The notes below the pieces were generated by a model. It worked only from the letters and a program-made list of their open reading frames with translations. It did not search any database and was not told the origin of the DNA. A stretch of DNA of 64,000 nucleotides from Sialis fuliginosa. Taxonomy: Eukaryota > Arthropoda > Insecta > Megaloptera > Sialidae. Made by a program: the position numbers and the translations under genes. Below, one piece after another: positions 10,541 through 22,700 of this stretch. The stretch lies in NCBI GenBank assembly GCA_961205875.1, contig OY540820.1, forward strand, positions 4,650,001-4,714,000, read 5' to 3'. Numbering within the stretch: position 1 is the stretch's first letter; every line of letters begins with the position of its first letter.

Positions 10541-11146
10541 CCGGTATTATAAAGAAGCTAGCAAAATTTGCTAGCTAGCAAACACTTTCAATTGAGGTTC
10601 TTACCTATCTGACAGTTCTTTTTAAGTGAAATGTTTGACAATTTTCGCGCACGCGTGGTATGTAAACACCACGGTATTAAAACAGTGGCAATATTATGAA
10701 AATTATTTTGTACGGTCAAAGACAGGGCCGTAACTACCACCGGGGTAGTGCCCCGGGGTCCCCGAAGGTAGGGGTCCCCGCAGCGTAAAAATTGGAGGAA
10801 GTAAGTAAATAAAATAAATTGTGTAAGCTAGGAGCAAAAAAAAAGGTTTTCAATTATTACTAATTTTGAATTGAATGACTTTTTTTTTTACTAATAAGGA
10901 GTAGACTAACTACAGTTTGTTAACTATATGAGATCAAAAAAAAAAAAATTCAAAATTATAATGATAATTTTACATATTCTGGGGGGCCCTCAGCCACCTC
11001 TTGTCCCGGTGCAGGTGCCCCGAGCTTCTAGTTACGGCCTTGGTTGAAGAATCGCTGCTCTAAATTTCATAGCTAGTCCATAGATACTATCACAGAATTA
11101 ATACCCCATTTGAAAGTGCAAATTTGCTAGCTCCTTTATAATACCG
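10541..11146. mobile_element. MITE with CCGGTATTATAAAG ends
   Basis: Inverted ends CCGGTATTATAAAG and CTTTATAATACCGG, extending inward through a shared GCTAGCAAATTTGC-like motif. ATGT flanks both sides and may be the target duplication. It sits inside the hAT element 10315-11295 and itself carries a third insertion. Confidence 0.75.
10723..11042. mobile_element. hAT MITE, CAGGGCCGTAACTACCACC family
   Basis: Ends CAGGGCCGTAACTACC and AGTTACGGCCTTG, with GC-rich subterminal 'gccccggggtcccc'. The 8-bp flanks GTCAAAGA and GTTGAAGA agree at six positions. Other copies: 47769-47981 (perfect TSD) and a fragment at 40197-40265 inside another hAT element. Confidence 0.75.
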
Positions 11147-11503
11147 GATGTTAGACTGTAAAACTTTAGATTACGTACCATTTCATCATAAAGCTTTTGA
11201 ATAAAAAAAATGTTCACTATTTTGTGAAAAAAGCAGTGAAAATAATGTGAAAAAAGCGGACTGTCCGCTCAAATAGTGGACACCTAGCAACCCTACCAGG
11301 CGCACATAAGGACGGATGGCTGAATTATGACGACAAATATATAAAATATGATTTTAGTGGATATTTTGATCAGAAAAGGAGACTGCTTTCAGAAAAATGC
11401 CCAAATTCCTATGTTAAATCTTTTTAGGTATATAAAAATGAATGTTCGTTTGTATGAGTATCGATTTCAATGCGATTTCGTAGCATTAATCCTTAATATA
11501 TAT

Positions 11504-11518
11504 AAAGCTCAACGTCTC

Positions 11519-11552
<34 letters not shown>

Positions 11553-12384
11553 CGTTAGTTACCTTATCACTCGAGAACCACTTATCCGATTTACGAGTTT
11601 TTTTTTTTAATTCATAGGTACGTTCTCTGGCCAGGTTATAGGCTATATTTTTTTACGTTAGGTAACATAACAACAAAGCAGTGACGATAATAGTAAATCA
11701 AGTCGGAAAAAATTTTGCCGTCGGCGCGCTGTTTCGTAATACGCTGCCTAAACCGTTCAATATAGAACAAAATAATGTAATAAAGAATTGTGTAGAATCA
11801 AAAGTTCTTCAATTAAGTCCGCGACACCATATGTCTAACTTTTATATTTTAGCCACAATGACTGCTTTTATGTTACAAAGAAAACATAAAATATTTGGGT
11901 TTTGTTTACATGGACTTATGACCTGCAAAACATTAATCCATATCGAAATAAATGATTTCATCGTCATAAGTACTTAATGTAGATATAGTTTGCCATTTAC
12001 AGCATCCAATTTGGTCGTATAGTTTAGAAAATATCTTAAAATATATTTATAAAGATAATATCTTAAATGTATGGTGTCGTGCCGCATCGAAGCGAGTACA
12101 TCAGACTGGATTCGCGTACGCTCGGTTGTTATTCGGAGTCCCTCGGCTGATCGTTTGTGTTTATTTTGTTTTCAATAATTAACATTTAAATTTAAACAGA
12201 ACACAAATTATTTGTACTTTTTTTTCTTCTGATTCGTTTTTGTTAGGTAATTTAGGTATTGATAAATTATTATTACAATAATAACTAATCGTGTTTGTAC
12301 TTAATTATTTAAACTATATTTTTCAAAAATCCTAAACAATAATTCCGTAGTCTACGCGAGCGAAGCCGCGTGGGCCCAGCTAGT
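11504..12384 (+). mobile_element. Helitron-like non-autonomous element
   Basis: The 3' end reads ACGCG-AGCGAAGC-CGCGT, a GC-rich hairpin, followed after nine bases by CTAGT (12380-12384), the CTRRT-type Helitron terminus. The 5' part begins 'tataaagctcaacg' followed by a (GTCT)n microsatellite (about 11517-11550). The same 5' part recurs inverted at about 21780-21965 and 22565-22697. No Rep/helicase coding is seen; the open frame at 11681-11977 has no known domain. Confidence 0.6.
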
Positions 12385-12997
12385 ATTTTATAAAAACCTA
12401 AGATCAAAAGACTAAAAAATATTTATCAAGTCGTGTTTTGTTTCCATGATGTCACAACATACCATAGAATTCTATAATTTACGATTTCAATATTTTATTA
12501 ATTTAGATCACTATGATCACGTCTCTTCCAAATATTTTGTTGAACAATTAGATGATTTTTAACACATGTTATCAATTAAATATTTTGAAATATATTGATT
12601 GAAAAATTGAAATATAAAGAAATATTTCACATCCAAGACATAAAATATCGAAATTGATTACGATTGTTGCTAACCTATTTATTTATTATTATATTTTCAT
12701 ATAAATTCTAACACGGGACTTGGTTGGGAGTTTGACAATATAATTTTTATACTATTGAACGGATTTTATTCCGGTTTTCACTTAGGTTAGGTGTATAATT
12801 TGTGGATATTCTGTGTAAATTTTATGAGGTCGGAAAAAAATCGCAATGAACCGTGTGTTGTGGGCAGGTTGGGTGGGCATATTAAGTGGACATGTAGAAT
12901 ATTTTAGGTCACTATGATTTTGTGGATATTAAGCTGGGTAACATCGGGTCCAATGCGCTAGTTTAAACATATAAATCGGATTTAGCAACTGTAGATA
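12385..12997. other. AT-rich spacer
   Basis: Nothing recognisable: no long open frame, splice-supported exon, RNA or inverted repeat. Confidence 0.4.
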
Positions 12998-13717
12998 AGG
13001 TAATGGCACCAGTTATGGCCGCTATAAATACCAGTTTTCGTTTTTTTTTGGATTAATGGGCTTGTTTTTTGTAATTCTTATAAACTCATGTTACTAATAC
13101 AACAATTATTTAATCAATTTAATTACCAAAGTCCGCAAATATAGTTTTTTTCTTTTTTTAATTATAGCATTTTATGTTTTTTCACCAATAATGGATAAAG
13201 TAAAACCAGTAATGAGCACGCCAGTGGCGTAGCAAGCACAATTGGCGTCCGAAGCACGGTACTTTTTTGGCGCCCCTGAAAAACATAAAGTAATATAATA
13301 CATAGAATATCGTCGTCTTGGGGACCATTTGGCGCCCCTCTACGAGTGGCGCCGGGGGCATGATAGACCCCCTTCCCCCCCTCGCTACGCTACTGGAGCA
13401 CGCAGTAATGGACATTTGCTAATGATAAGTACTACGACACAAAAGATATAAAAGAAAGAATCGTCAAATTTGAAACAATGTAAAGCAGTTTCTATGATAA
13501 TATAATAATTAATAAATAAATTATAGTAATAATTAGTTTAAATGTCCACCATTTTGACACCTATTGGCCGATTGTCATCAAATCACGCTGTAAGACAGTT
13601 AAATGTACATATATAATATTAATATTCAGAAATGGTAGTAATCAAATATCAACACATATTTCTAATTCAGTACATTTAATTAAAAATTAGCCATTACTGG
13701 GGTCCTTGCCACTACCT
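12998..13717 (-). mobile_element. AGGTACTGG MITE, copy 1 (interrupted)
   Basis: A member of the window's most frequent family. The termini are variants of AGGTACTGGCACCAGT flanked by TA (12996-12997 and 13718-13719), which points to a Tc1/mariner-type MITE. It is reversed relative to most copies and split by a 174-bp hAT MITE at 13222-13395. Confidence 0.85.
13222..13395. mobile_element. hAT MITE, CAGTGGCGTAGC family
   Basis: Ends CAGTGGCGTAGC and GCTACGCTACTG with a perfect 8-bp target duplication GAGCACGC (13214-13221 and 13396-13403). It is inserted in the AGGTACTGG MITE, so it is younger than that copy. Confidence 0.88.
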
Positions 13718-13759
13718 TATATTGCATAATATTAAAGAATCCCGAGTATCGAACGATTG

Positions 13760-14155
13760 GAATGCCACGCGTCCACAAACTTGAAACACATTATATACAC
13801 TCGATCAACTTGTTGAATCAATTCAAAGCGGCGAGAGTAGAAGTGGTTTGAGAGAGGACACACGAACGACGGCGTCCCCCGTCGCGTCGTGTAAAATATC
13901 GACGCGAACGCGGTGCGGCTTCTTGACGCGCAAGCACCGCCCCTAAGTGTCCCGGGCAGGGCAGCCTGGCGGGAAGTAAAGCGTTAACAGTTACCACTCG
14001 AGTGTTGGTCGTCGACACAAGTTAACGGGGGCCTCCATTTGTTGCTCGTTGTTGTCACACCTGTTGGTACACAGTCTGTTGCGTGTGGTCCCGCCATTTC
14101 TCATCCGGAATTTTCATTTATACATATCAAGCATATCATGAACATTCATTAGAAG
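13760..14155 (+). promoter_or_regulatory. Promoter and non-coding 5' exon of the RASD-like gene
   Basis: A conspicuously GC- and CpG-rich block in otherwise AT-rich DNA. TATATA at 13792-13797 could place a start near 13820. The block ends with a good splice donor (AGAAG|GTATGT, intron from 14156) and its only nearby ATG (14138) is followed within three codons by a stop, so this looks like an untranslated first exon. The next exon in line is 16647-16789 with an in-frame ATG. Assignment to that gene is inference from order, strand and splice sites. Confidence 0.55.
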
Positions 14156-14334
14156 GTATGTGGCTAACTTTTCTTTTTTTTTTGATGATTGTTGATTCAT
14201 CTATACGTGAATATATTGCTTAATGCAGGGGTTTCCAAACTGCCGATTTTTAGTGCGTTGAATTGTGATTATTATAAGGTTTGTCTGCATTGGCGTTGAA
14301 TTTAGGGTATATGAGGTTGCAGGTCTTGAATTTT

Positions 14335-15618
14335 TCACGATTGTGATCCGACGTGAACGTAAACTATTTTCTTTTTTTGATATTCTTGCATTTTTATGTT
14401 TAAATACCTGTCATTTAAAAGAAAAATAAAGAAAATTATTATTTATAAAGTAAGTTATGATGTTCCTTCTAATTTTTTCTTATCTTTAAATTGAGTTTTG
14501 ATTTTTTTTGGAATAGAAGATAGATTTTGACACACTGATTTCAAATTCGTCAATTAAAATCAATTTCAACCACGCGTTCAAAAGTTACGACTATATTACT
14601 TCCTCGCAATATCGAAGATACGAGAAGCTTTGTGATCGTTTCAGATTGAGATAAAAAAAATGTTCTCCGATTTCAAAATTTTAAATTGATCTTTCTGTTT
14701 CATGTCAAGACAAACACTTTTCGTTCCCTGTCTGTCTGTCCGTCTGTTCCTTGAATCCGTATCACACGCATAATTCATGAACCACTGGACCGATATTATT
14801 GAAACTTGGTCGGATGGTTGGATCTGGCTTGAGGACGGTCCCATTTCAAAATCGTGTGTAAGGGGGAGGGGTGATATTCCAAAATATTTATTTTTTCAAG
14901 ATATCTCAAGAACGTCACATTTTACGTGAAAATTTTATAGAATATTTTTTGTACAGCATTCAATTTCCTATAATATGGGTCTACAACGTTTGTCGTAAAA
15001 TATTCCCTTACAAAGATTTATCTCAATTTATTTTAAAAATTCGTGTTTTGTTTTTCTAAATTGATATTTGCTTGGACATATTAAATGTCATTTTGACGTT
15101 TTAAATGTCATTTTGACATTTGTCAAAAAATTAAAAATATACGAAAAAAGATGTGTCTTGAGAAAAAGTAATATTTTTTAGTAAATTTGTATAAAAATTA
15201 AATGGTTAACCAATTCCAGGCAATTTATCTCAACACTATCGGTTTTTATTTAAATTGTTCAATAATTAACTACCTTTGGTGAATATAGTACGAGGAAGCA
15301 CTGTGCATTTACTTGGCAGATATTTTCTCAAAAATTTTGAAAAAACTGAAACTCATTTTCTATACAAAAACATACTTTTAATAAAATCAAAAATTTGATA
15401 TTTTTTAGTCATATTTCATGCTTCAAATTTCAACTTTCCATAGAAAACTCAATTTAAAGATAAGAAAATTAGAAGGAACATCGTAACTTACTTTATAAAT
15501 AATAATTTTCATTATTTTTCATCTAATTTTTCTTTTAAATCACGGGTATTTAAACATTAAAATGCGAGAATATCAAAAAAAGAAAATAGCTTACGTTCAC
15601 GTCGGATCACAATCGTGA
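14335..15618. repeat. Long inverted repeat enclosing a CTTCCTCGCAATATCG element
   Basis: Arms of about 195 bp (roughly 14335-14530 and 15430-15618) start CACGATTGTGATCCGACGTG and mirror each other with several mismatches. The interior, 14599-about 15310, is a copy of a dispersed repeat that starts CTTCCTCGCAATATCG, carries a GTCT-rich tract and 'gaaccactgg', and ends 'cgaggaagcactgtgcattt'. Other copies of the inner repeat: 18972 on, 28436-29070, 29571-30380, and reversed at 49502-49745. Confidence 0.7.
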
Positions 15619-16026
15619 CTAGTACATATGTATTCAATTCCGAAAAGTGGCTGTTTCACATTTAAAATATATTTAAAACACGACCGGTTGAATTTTTAAA
15701 ACGGCGCAGCGAAAAACCTCCCCTGCATTCGTAGCCGTGTACAAAAACTTAAATAGGCTCCTATATGCTCCTATAAAAAAATTACCCCTTATCACAATAA
15801 GGGGTAATTTTATTTAACTTACACCTCCAATGATTTAATTATAAATATTTAATACATTTATTTAAAACTATTCTTTATTTTAATAGGTAAATAAAGTTAA
15901 ATATTGTGTGTATCATTTTTCAAATGATAAGATATCATAAAAACATGTATACATACATATAGGCATATGTGCTGCACTATTCTGCTAATCAGCTATTATT
16001 AATTTAATTAAGTAAACATAGCAATA
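15619..16026. other. Intron 1 spacer
   Basis: AT-rich intron sequence with a short palindrome 'aaattaccccttat...ataaggggtaattt' (about 15778-15810). No coding content. Confidence 0.4.
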
Positions 16027-16585
16027 AGGTACTGGCACCAGTCTTGGATCTTACCTCAGTGTTGGACTCTTGTTTAATTAAATGCACTGAATTAGAAATA
16101 TTTGTAGATATTTGATTACATACTGCCATTACTGAATCATAATCTATAACATAACAGCTTAATATGATGGCAATCAGCCAATCAATAGGTGTCAAAATGG
16201 TAGATATCTAAAGTAATTATTAGTGTAATTTATTTATTAATTATTATAATATTATCATACCAACTGCTTTACATTGTTCTAAATTTGATGATTCTTTCTT
16301 TTATATCATTTGTGTCGTAGTACTTATTATTTTGTAATCATTAGCAAGTGTCCATCACTGCGTGCTCATTACTGGTTTTACTTTATCCATTACTGGAGAA
16401 AAAACATAAACAAAATAAAAGGCTATAATTTAAAAAAACAAAGTATATTTGTGGACTTTGGTAATTAAATAGATTACTTATTTTATTAATAACATGAGTT
16501 GATGAGAATTACAAAAAAAGAAATCCGTCAATCACAAAAACAGTAAACCTTGCTCTTATAACGGCCATAACTGGTACCAGTACCT
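16027..16585 (+). mobile_element. AGGTACTGG MITE, copy 2
   Basis: Termini AGGTACTGGCACCAGT and ACTGGTACCAGTACCT between TA dinucleotides (16025-16026 and 16586-16587). It ends 61 bp before the splice acceptor of the first coding exon of the RASD-like gene. Confidence 0.88.
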
Positions 16586-16646
16586 TACCTAGTGTTTGTA
16601 TCAGAGATTAGATACCAACGCAAAATAAAATGTTTCTGATTTGCAG

Positions 16647-16789
16647 ATAAATAAGAATATCTACATCATCTCCAAGTCACCTACGCTACCTCACACAAAC
16701 AAAATGAAAAGCAGACATCAACTAAGGAGACGTTTCAGTCTACAGCCTTCGTTCTTCAAAGACTCTCAAGATGACAATCACCATCATAA
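16647..16789 (+). CDS. RASD-like gene, first coding exon
   Basis: Acceptor TTTCTGATTTGCAG ends at 16646; 57 nt of 5' UTR precede ATG 16704. The encoded MKSRHQLRRRFSLQP... is strongly basic and ends with HHHK split in phase 2 at donor GTAAGA (16790). Phase 2 fits exactly with the exon at 22921, which is the main support for this start. Confidence 0.75.
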
Positions 16790-19700
16790 GTAAGATAATA
16801 ATAAATACTTTTTTATTTTCATCTCTACTGTTTTTATTTATTTTATCCACGTCTTATATATAATAATAATAATAACAATAATAACGCTTTATTTCAAAAA
16901 ACCAAATTAATGGTGTAAAATGCGTCGTAGAAGAGATAACAAGAGAACATTAAAAACATTTGGTAAAACTACATAAGATAATGAAATAAGACATATACAA
17001 TTAAAATATAAAATATAAAATTATAAAATTAAAAAAGAAAAAAAAACTTACAAAATAGACTTACAAAATACATGTTAGTAGCGTGTGATTTTAATTGCTA
17101 AATTCATTAAAACTGTAATGGTTTTTTTCTAGAAGAAAAGCTCTTAGCTCTTTTTTGAATTTAGGGCCTGAGTGTGATTTAATATTTTCTGGTAGTTTGT
17201 TATAGACTCTGATGACGGAATTTACCACTCCCTGGTTGATGAGCTGTAGTTTTGTCTGTGTAGGGGTGTAAACGTTTTTTTGACGAGTGTTATGGGAATG
17301 CTCTGGTAAATAGTTGGAAATGTGTTTTTATGAAAACTGCACATTCATATATGTATATGTCTGTAAGAGTGAGAATATTCAGTTGTTTAAATAGTGGTCT
17401 GCATGACTCTTTTGGATTTTTTTTTAAAATGAAGCGTAGACAACGTTTTTGTATTAAGAACAATTCATTAATATTTGTAGATTTACCCCAGAAGATTATA
17501 CCGTATTTTAAATTAGAGTAAATGAAAGCGTAATAGACTGTTAATAGGACATTAATTGTGGTGAATTTTGATAGGTAATTTAAAAAGAAAGAATATTTTG
17601 ATAGTTTTTTAACTAAGTGTTCTATGTGTGGTTTCCAATTTAAGTTTTTATCAATGTGTATACCTAGGAATTTAACGTTTTCTGATATGTGGAAAATTTG
17701 ATTGTTAATTGTGATGTTATCTACATGTATTACATACGTAGTTTTTACTATATAATGCTATATATTAATCCCAGAAGGAATAATGGTCATTATACCCTCT
17801 TGTGCACTAATCACAATTTCTCCAATTAAATAATACCATGGAAACAAAATACACAAACTCTAAAGTCTAAAAAGTTTATTAAAATGAGTGCAACGTATAC
17901 GCGATGACATGAGAAAAATGCGATAGAAGCTAATATAGCGTAGATTGTAATTAGGGTGACCAGGTCTCCAGTTTTGAACAGCGTTTCTCCGGGCTCCGGG
18001 TTTTGTTATAAAATCTCCGGGTTTTGTAATAATACAACTAAATTAATATAATCATAAGTAGTGTTGGACAGCCAGCTTGTAAAAAATATCTGCCTTGGGA
18101 ACCACGGGACTTTCTGATACCTAACCTAACCTAACCTAACAGTCAATTGTATACGTGATTCTTTGTTTATTAAAACATTTCTAACAAACTAACAAGAAAG
18201 AACAAAATGAATAATTTTATATTTATATAACAAGTTTTTTTTCTTAACGTAATAACTGAAAACGGATGTTTACTCTTGTAAATTTTTGGATTTTTAAATT
18301 ATTTTTGAAATAAGAAAAAAATGTTTTAGATAAAAAATGTCGAGTATGTTATTATCTATAATTTATTTCCCATACATTTTTTTCTCTGTTATGAACCATT
18401 TGAATTATAATAAATTTTTTTTTTCAAAAATTCGTTTTTACAAAAAAATGAATAGAACATAAATTATAGATATAGATATTACCTACATTTTTTAACTTGA
18501 CCATTTTTCTCTATCCGGTTGAAGGATCGTTTTCAAAAATAGGGCGTTTTCTTCCCAGTCAAAAATTAATCTTAAATATAAAATATCACCCTTCTACGAC
18601 TTGTCGTATTTGAGTTACAGCGCTTACAGACAGACAGACAGACAGACGGACACACAGACATCATGGCGAAAATAGTCAGAATGGATTCAGGGAAGGTCAA
18701 AATAGATAATTCCGTCAAAATCCGGAGTTCGAAAAAAATCGGCTTCACTATACTTACTTATACTAATGTATATTTCATATACATGGTATAAGAAAGTAAA
18801 AAAATCTAAAGACCTTTTTTTTAGTCATCAAATTCAATAATCATAATACTGAGAGAAGACACGTTTAGAATGGAACAGACATTTAGACACCCCCTCCAAA
18901 AAAAAAAAATAAATCACCCATATCTCCACACAATAAAACTAATTTAACTAACGAAATGTATTATTTTATTACTTCCTCGCAATACCGAAAATACGAGAAG
19001 CTTTGTGATCGTTTTAGAATGAAACAAAAAATTGTTCTCCGATTTCAAAATTTTAAATTGATCTTTCCGTTTTAAGGCAAGACAAACATATTTCGTTCCG
19101 TGTCTGTCTGTCTGTGTGTTTGTTCCCTGAATCCTTGTCACACGCATAAGTAACTCATAAACCACTGAACCGATATTAATTAAATTTGGTCGGATGGTTA
19201 GGTATGGCTTGAGGACAGTCCCATTTCAAAATCATCAAAATCGTGTGTTAGGGGGAGGGATGACATTCCAAAATATTTATTTTTTCAAGATATCTCAAGA
19301 ACGACACATGTTAGCGAGGAAGATTTGTTTTTATTATATGAGTATAAGAAATTATATTATATTACTAGAGATTGGAAAAATAGTTGTTATTTTCAATGAA
19401 CTAGTTACTAGTTGAATTTCGGAAAGTAGTTGATAAATAGTTTTTTTTACGATTTAATAATAATTAGTGCAAACGAAGCAGTGGAAAGTGTCGCAAATAG
19501 TTTAAAAATAGTTAAAAAGGTAGTTGCAAATAGTTGATTTCAAATTGTGTTCAATGAAACCAATTTTCTGAAAATGGTGGAGATATGTAATAAAAATTAC
19601 AATAAATGCATTTTGACGCAATAGTTAAAAAACTATTTTTCCAATCTCTATATATTACGTACCTATAAGAAATACCAATGACAGCTTTTTTTATGAAAAA

Positions 19701-22700
19701 TGTTGATAGATTGAGACTACATTAATTCAAATATTTGTAAAAAAAATAATGGTTGATGTTTTTCATTTTATCGATTTAAAAAATTAAATTATCAAATCCT
19801 GTTTTTTCTCACTACTTAATTCGAATTACCGTGTTCTGACATTGTTCCGGTTTGAATGTTATAAGCAATAACCAGGCCCGGATTTACCGAACAGACTTTT
19901 TTATTTAATTCAAAAAGCAAATTAAAGAAAAAAGTTTATTCTACCAAAACAATTTCTCAAGTCCTGTAGATCCTCTCAAAACTGATATACATTTTTGAAA
20001 TTTTTTTGTATCCTTTTCTATTAGTGTACGACCATTTTTGACCATGTTTTTTTATAATTATAATTCAAACGGTCCATAATAGAAACAATATTTATATTAA
20101 TTTTTGTAGATTGTAAAGAACGTTATTTTCTATAATACTATATTTATATTCTATTCTTTTAAGGGTTCTATAGAAACCCTATTAATCTCACTTTGTCGTC
20201 CGTCCTTTTCATTCAAAGCAAAACATTTAATTAGATCAATTTTTCACGAATAATGAAAAAGTTAAAACAACGCACAAAAATGTTTACAAATAATATTGTC
20301 AATAATAATTTTCATATTGTATCTGTAAATATGTATACACAACACCATACATTTATAGTTTGAAATACGCAAAAGGATTATATTGCTATTGATATCAAAT
20401 AACAAAATTACAAGCTTTTGAAATCCTGCGCGATGGTCGAACATTGGTTTTGTTCTGCTACATTAATTCTGGATAATTTCAATCCAGCGTATCATTAATT
20501 ACGATATAACACACAGGATTACTCTGCAGCGGACTTTTTAAGGTAGTATTGCGATGTGACTGTTTAAAATTTTCAATTTTTGTAATGCATATTTTGAAAG
20601 TAAAATATATTGAGAATCATTAATTCTGAAGAATTGATAATTATTTATTTTTTTACTTAAGATTTATTATTACTTATTTTCATCAATATTGTATTAAAAA
20701 AGAAACAACTTTTTCAGTCTCTATTAATCAAACATATAAGGTAGTGGCACCAGTCTTGGATATGACCCCAGTAATGGCAAATTTTTAATTAAATGTATTA
20801 AAGTATGTAGAAATATGTGTTGATATTTGATTACTACCACTTCTGAATATTAATCTATATACATTTACCTGTCTTACAGCGTGATTTGTTGATAATCGAC
20901 CAATAGGTGTCAAAATGGTTGACATTTAAACTAATAATTAGTATAATTTATTTATTAATTATTATATCATCATAGAAACTGCTTTACATTGCTTCTAATT
21001 TAACGATTCTTTCTTTTATATCTTTTGTGTCGTAGTACTTATCATTTTGTAATCATTAGCAAGTGACCATCACTGCGTGCTCATTACTGGTTTTACCTTT
21101 GTCATTAATGAAGAAAAAACATAAATAAAATAAAAGATTATAATTTAAAAAACAAACTATATTTGCGGACTTTGGTAATTAAAATGATTAAATAAAGAGT
21201 TAGTTGTTTTATTAGTAACATGAGTTCATGATAATTACAAAAATCAAGCCCATTTATTAAAAAAAAAATCAAAAACTTGCACTTATAGCGGTCATAACTG
21301 GTGCCTTTACCTATATTTTTCCTATAAACCGTAGTTAAATTATATACACCCTATAAATATCGGTGCTATACCTAACAGTATTGGTTCCAAAAAGGATAGA
21401 GAAATATCATTTAAATAACAAAAGGATAGGACCCAGTATTGAACCTTATGGTACCTATATATTTTTATAAAAGATTCCCATATGATTGAATTTCACCCGT
21501 TGTATATTGATTTCGACACAATGTTTTCTATCAGACATGTAGAACATAACAGGATCAAATGATTAATTCCGTAATAGTAGGGGAAAGGTGTGTAAGATAG
21601 ACACTCTAAGCTTTTTTGCTCATAACTTGTATGTAAATTTATATTTCGCGGATATTAATATACCATTCAAAAGAGGACCTTTATTTGGCTGGAGAAACTT
21701 ATTGAATAATGTTATAAGAAAAAAAAATATTGCCATTTTTCTTAGGGGTTGAAACTTGAAATTGGATTTTTTCAACTTTTTCCGACTTCATTTACTATTA
21801 TCGTCACTGCTTAGTTGTTATGTTACCTAACGTAACAAAATATAGCCTATAACCTGGCCAGAGAATGTACTTATGAATTAAAAAGAAAAACACGTAAATC
21901 TGATAAGTGGTTCTTGAGTGATAAGCGCACTAACGGACAGACAGACAGACGTTGAGCTTTATACAAGGTCTTTCAAGTTCGAGTTTCTTTTTCAGCAGTG
22001 TTTTGTTCTGACAGTTATCATAGTTTTTCGTTTTTTGTTTGACATAAATCAAGTTGAAAGTGTACAATTTACTAAAATGAATTCGATTTCGCTCGAAAAC
22101 CGTATAAAAATAATCAAAATCCAACGAAACAATGAATTTATTGCGAACGAAATTCCAGGGAAGAATAATCTCAAGAAATTTTGAAGCAGTTTGTCCGCCA
22201 AGATCGCCGGATTTAACGCCTTTGGACTATTTTCTGTGGGGCCATCTCAAAGATAGAGTTTATGCAAATAAACCAGAAAATATTGAAGCCTTGAAAGACA
22301 ACATTGTGCGCGAAATTGCCGAGATAGAGCCCCAATTATGCCGAAATGTCATCGAAAACTTCACCAAAAGAATCGACATCTGTAAGCGTGCACACGGGGG
22401 ACATTTGCAAAATATCAATTATCATACATAAATTTTAGACCCTCTACTACATATATCAATAAACATATTATGATTTTCCATTCAAAATGGGTGTTTAATT
22501 TTAATTTTAAAAAGAAACTCGAACTTGAAAGACCCGTTATGTATAGATAATTAAATTGAACAGTTTTTGAACCTGGCCAGAGAACGTATCTATGAATTAA
22601 AAAAAAACACGTAAATCGGATAAGTGGTTCTCGAGTGATAAGCGCACTAATGGACAGATAGACAGACAGATACACGTTGAGCTTTATATATATAGATAAT

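Larger units (their letters stand above)
10315..11295. mobile_element. hAT-type element, TAGGGTTGC ends, with nested insertions
   Basis: Ends TAGGGTTGCCAGG and TAGCAACCCTA with a perfect 8-bp target duplication CCAGGCGC (10307-10314 and 11296-11303). The element itself is short; most of its length is the nested element 10541-11146, which in turn contains 10723-11042. Confidence 0.85.
21780..22697 (-). mobile_element. Helitron-like 5' part, two reversed pieces
   Basis: Segments 21780-21965 and 22565-22697 both match, in reverse, the 5' part of the element at 11504 ('ggccagagaacgta', 'gataagtggttctcgagtgataagcg', CAGA tract, 'acgttgagcttta'). The mariner-type remnant lies between them, so the present arrangement reflects an insertion plus a duplicated Helitron-like end. 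Confidence 0.55.

Noticed and set aside
11517-11551. (GTCT)n array as a CRISPR-like or regulatory array
   Set aside because: A plain tetranucleotide microsatellite, found at the same place in other copies of the repeat.
11681-11977. 98-codon open frame inside the Helitron-like element
   Set aside because: No recognisable domain or motif, and AT-rich non-coding repeats of this size give such frames by chance.
13818-14018. Minus-strand 66-codon frame in the GC-rich block
   Set aside because: A by-product of GC richness; the + strand has a TATA motif and a good splice donor consistent with a 5' exon instead.
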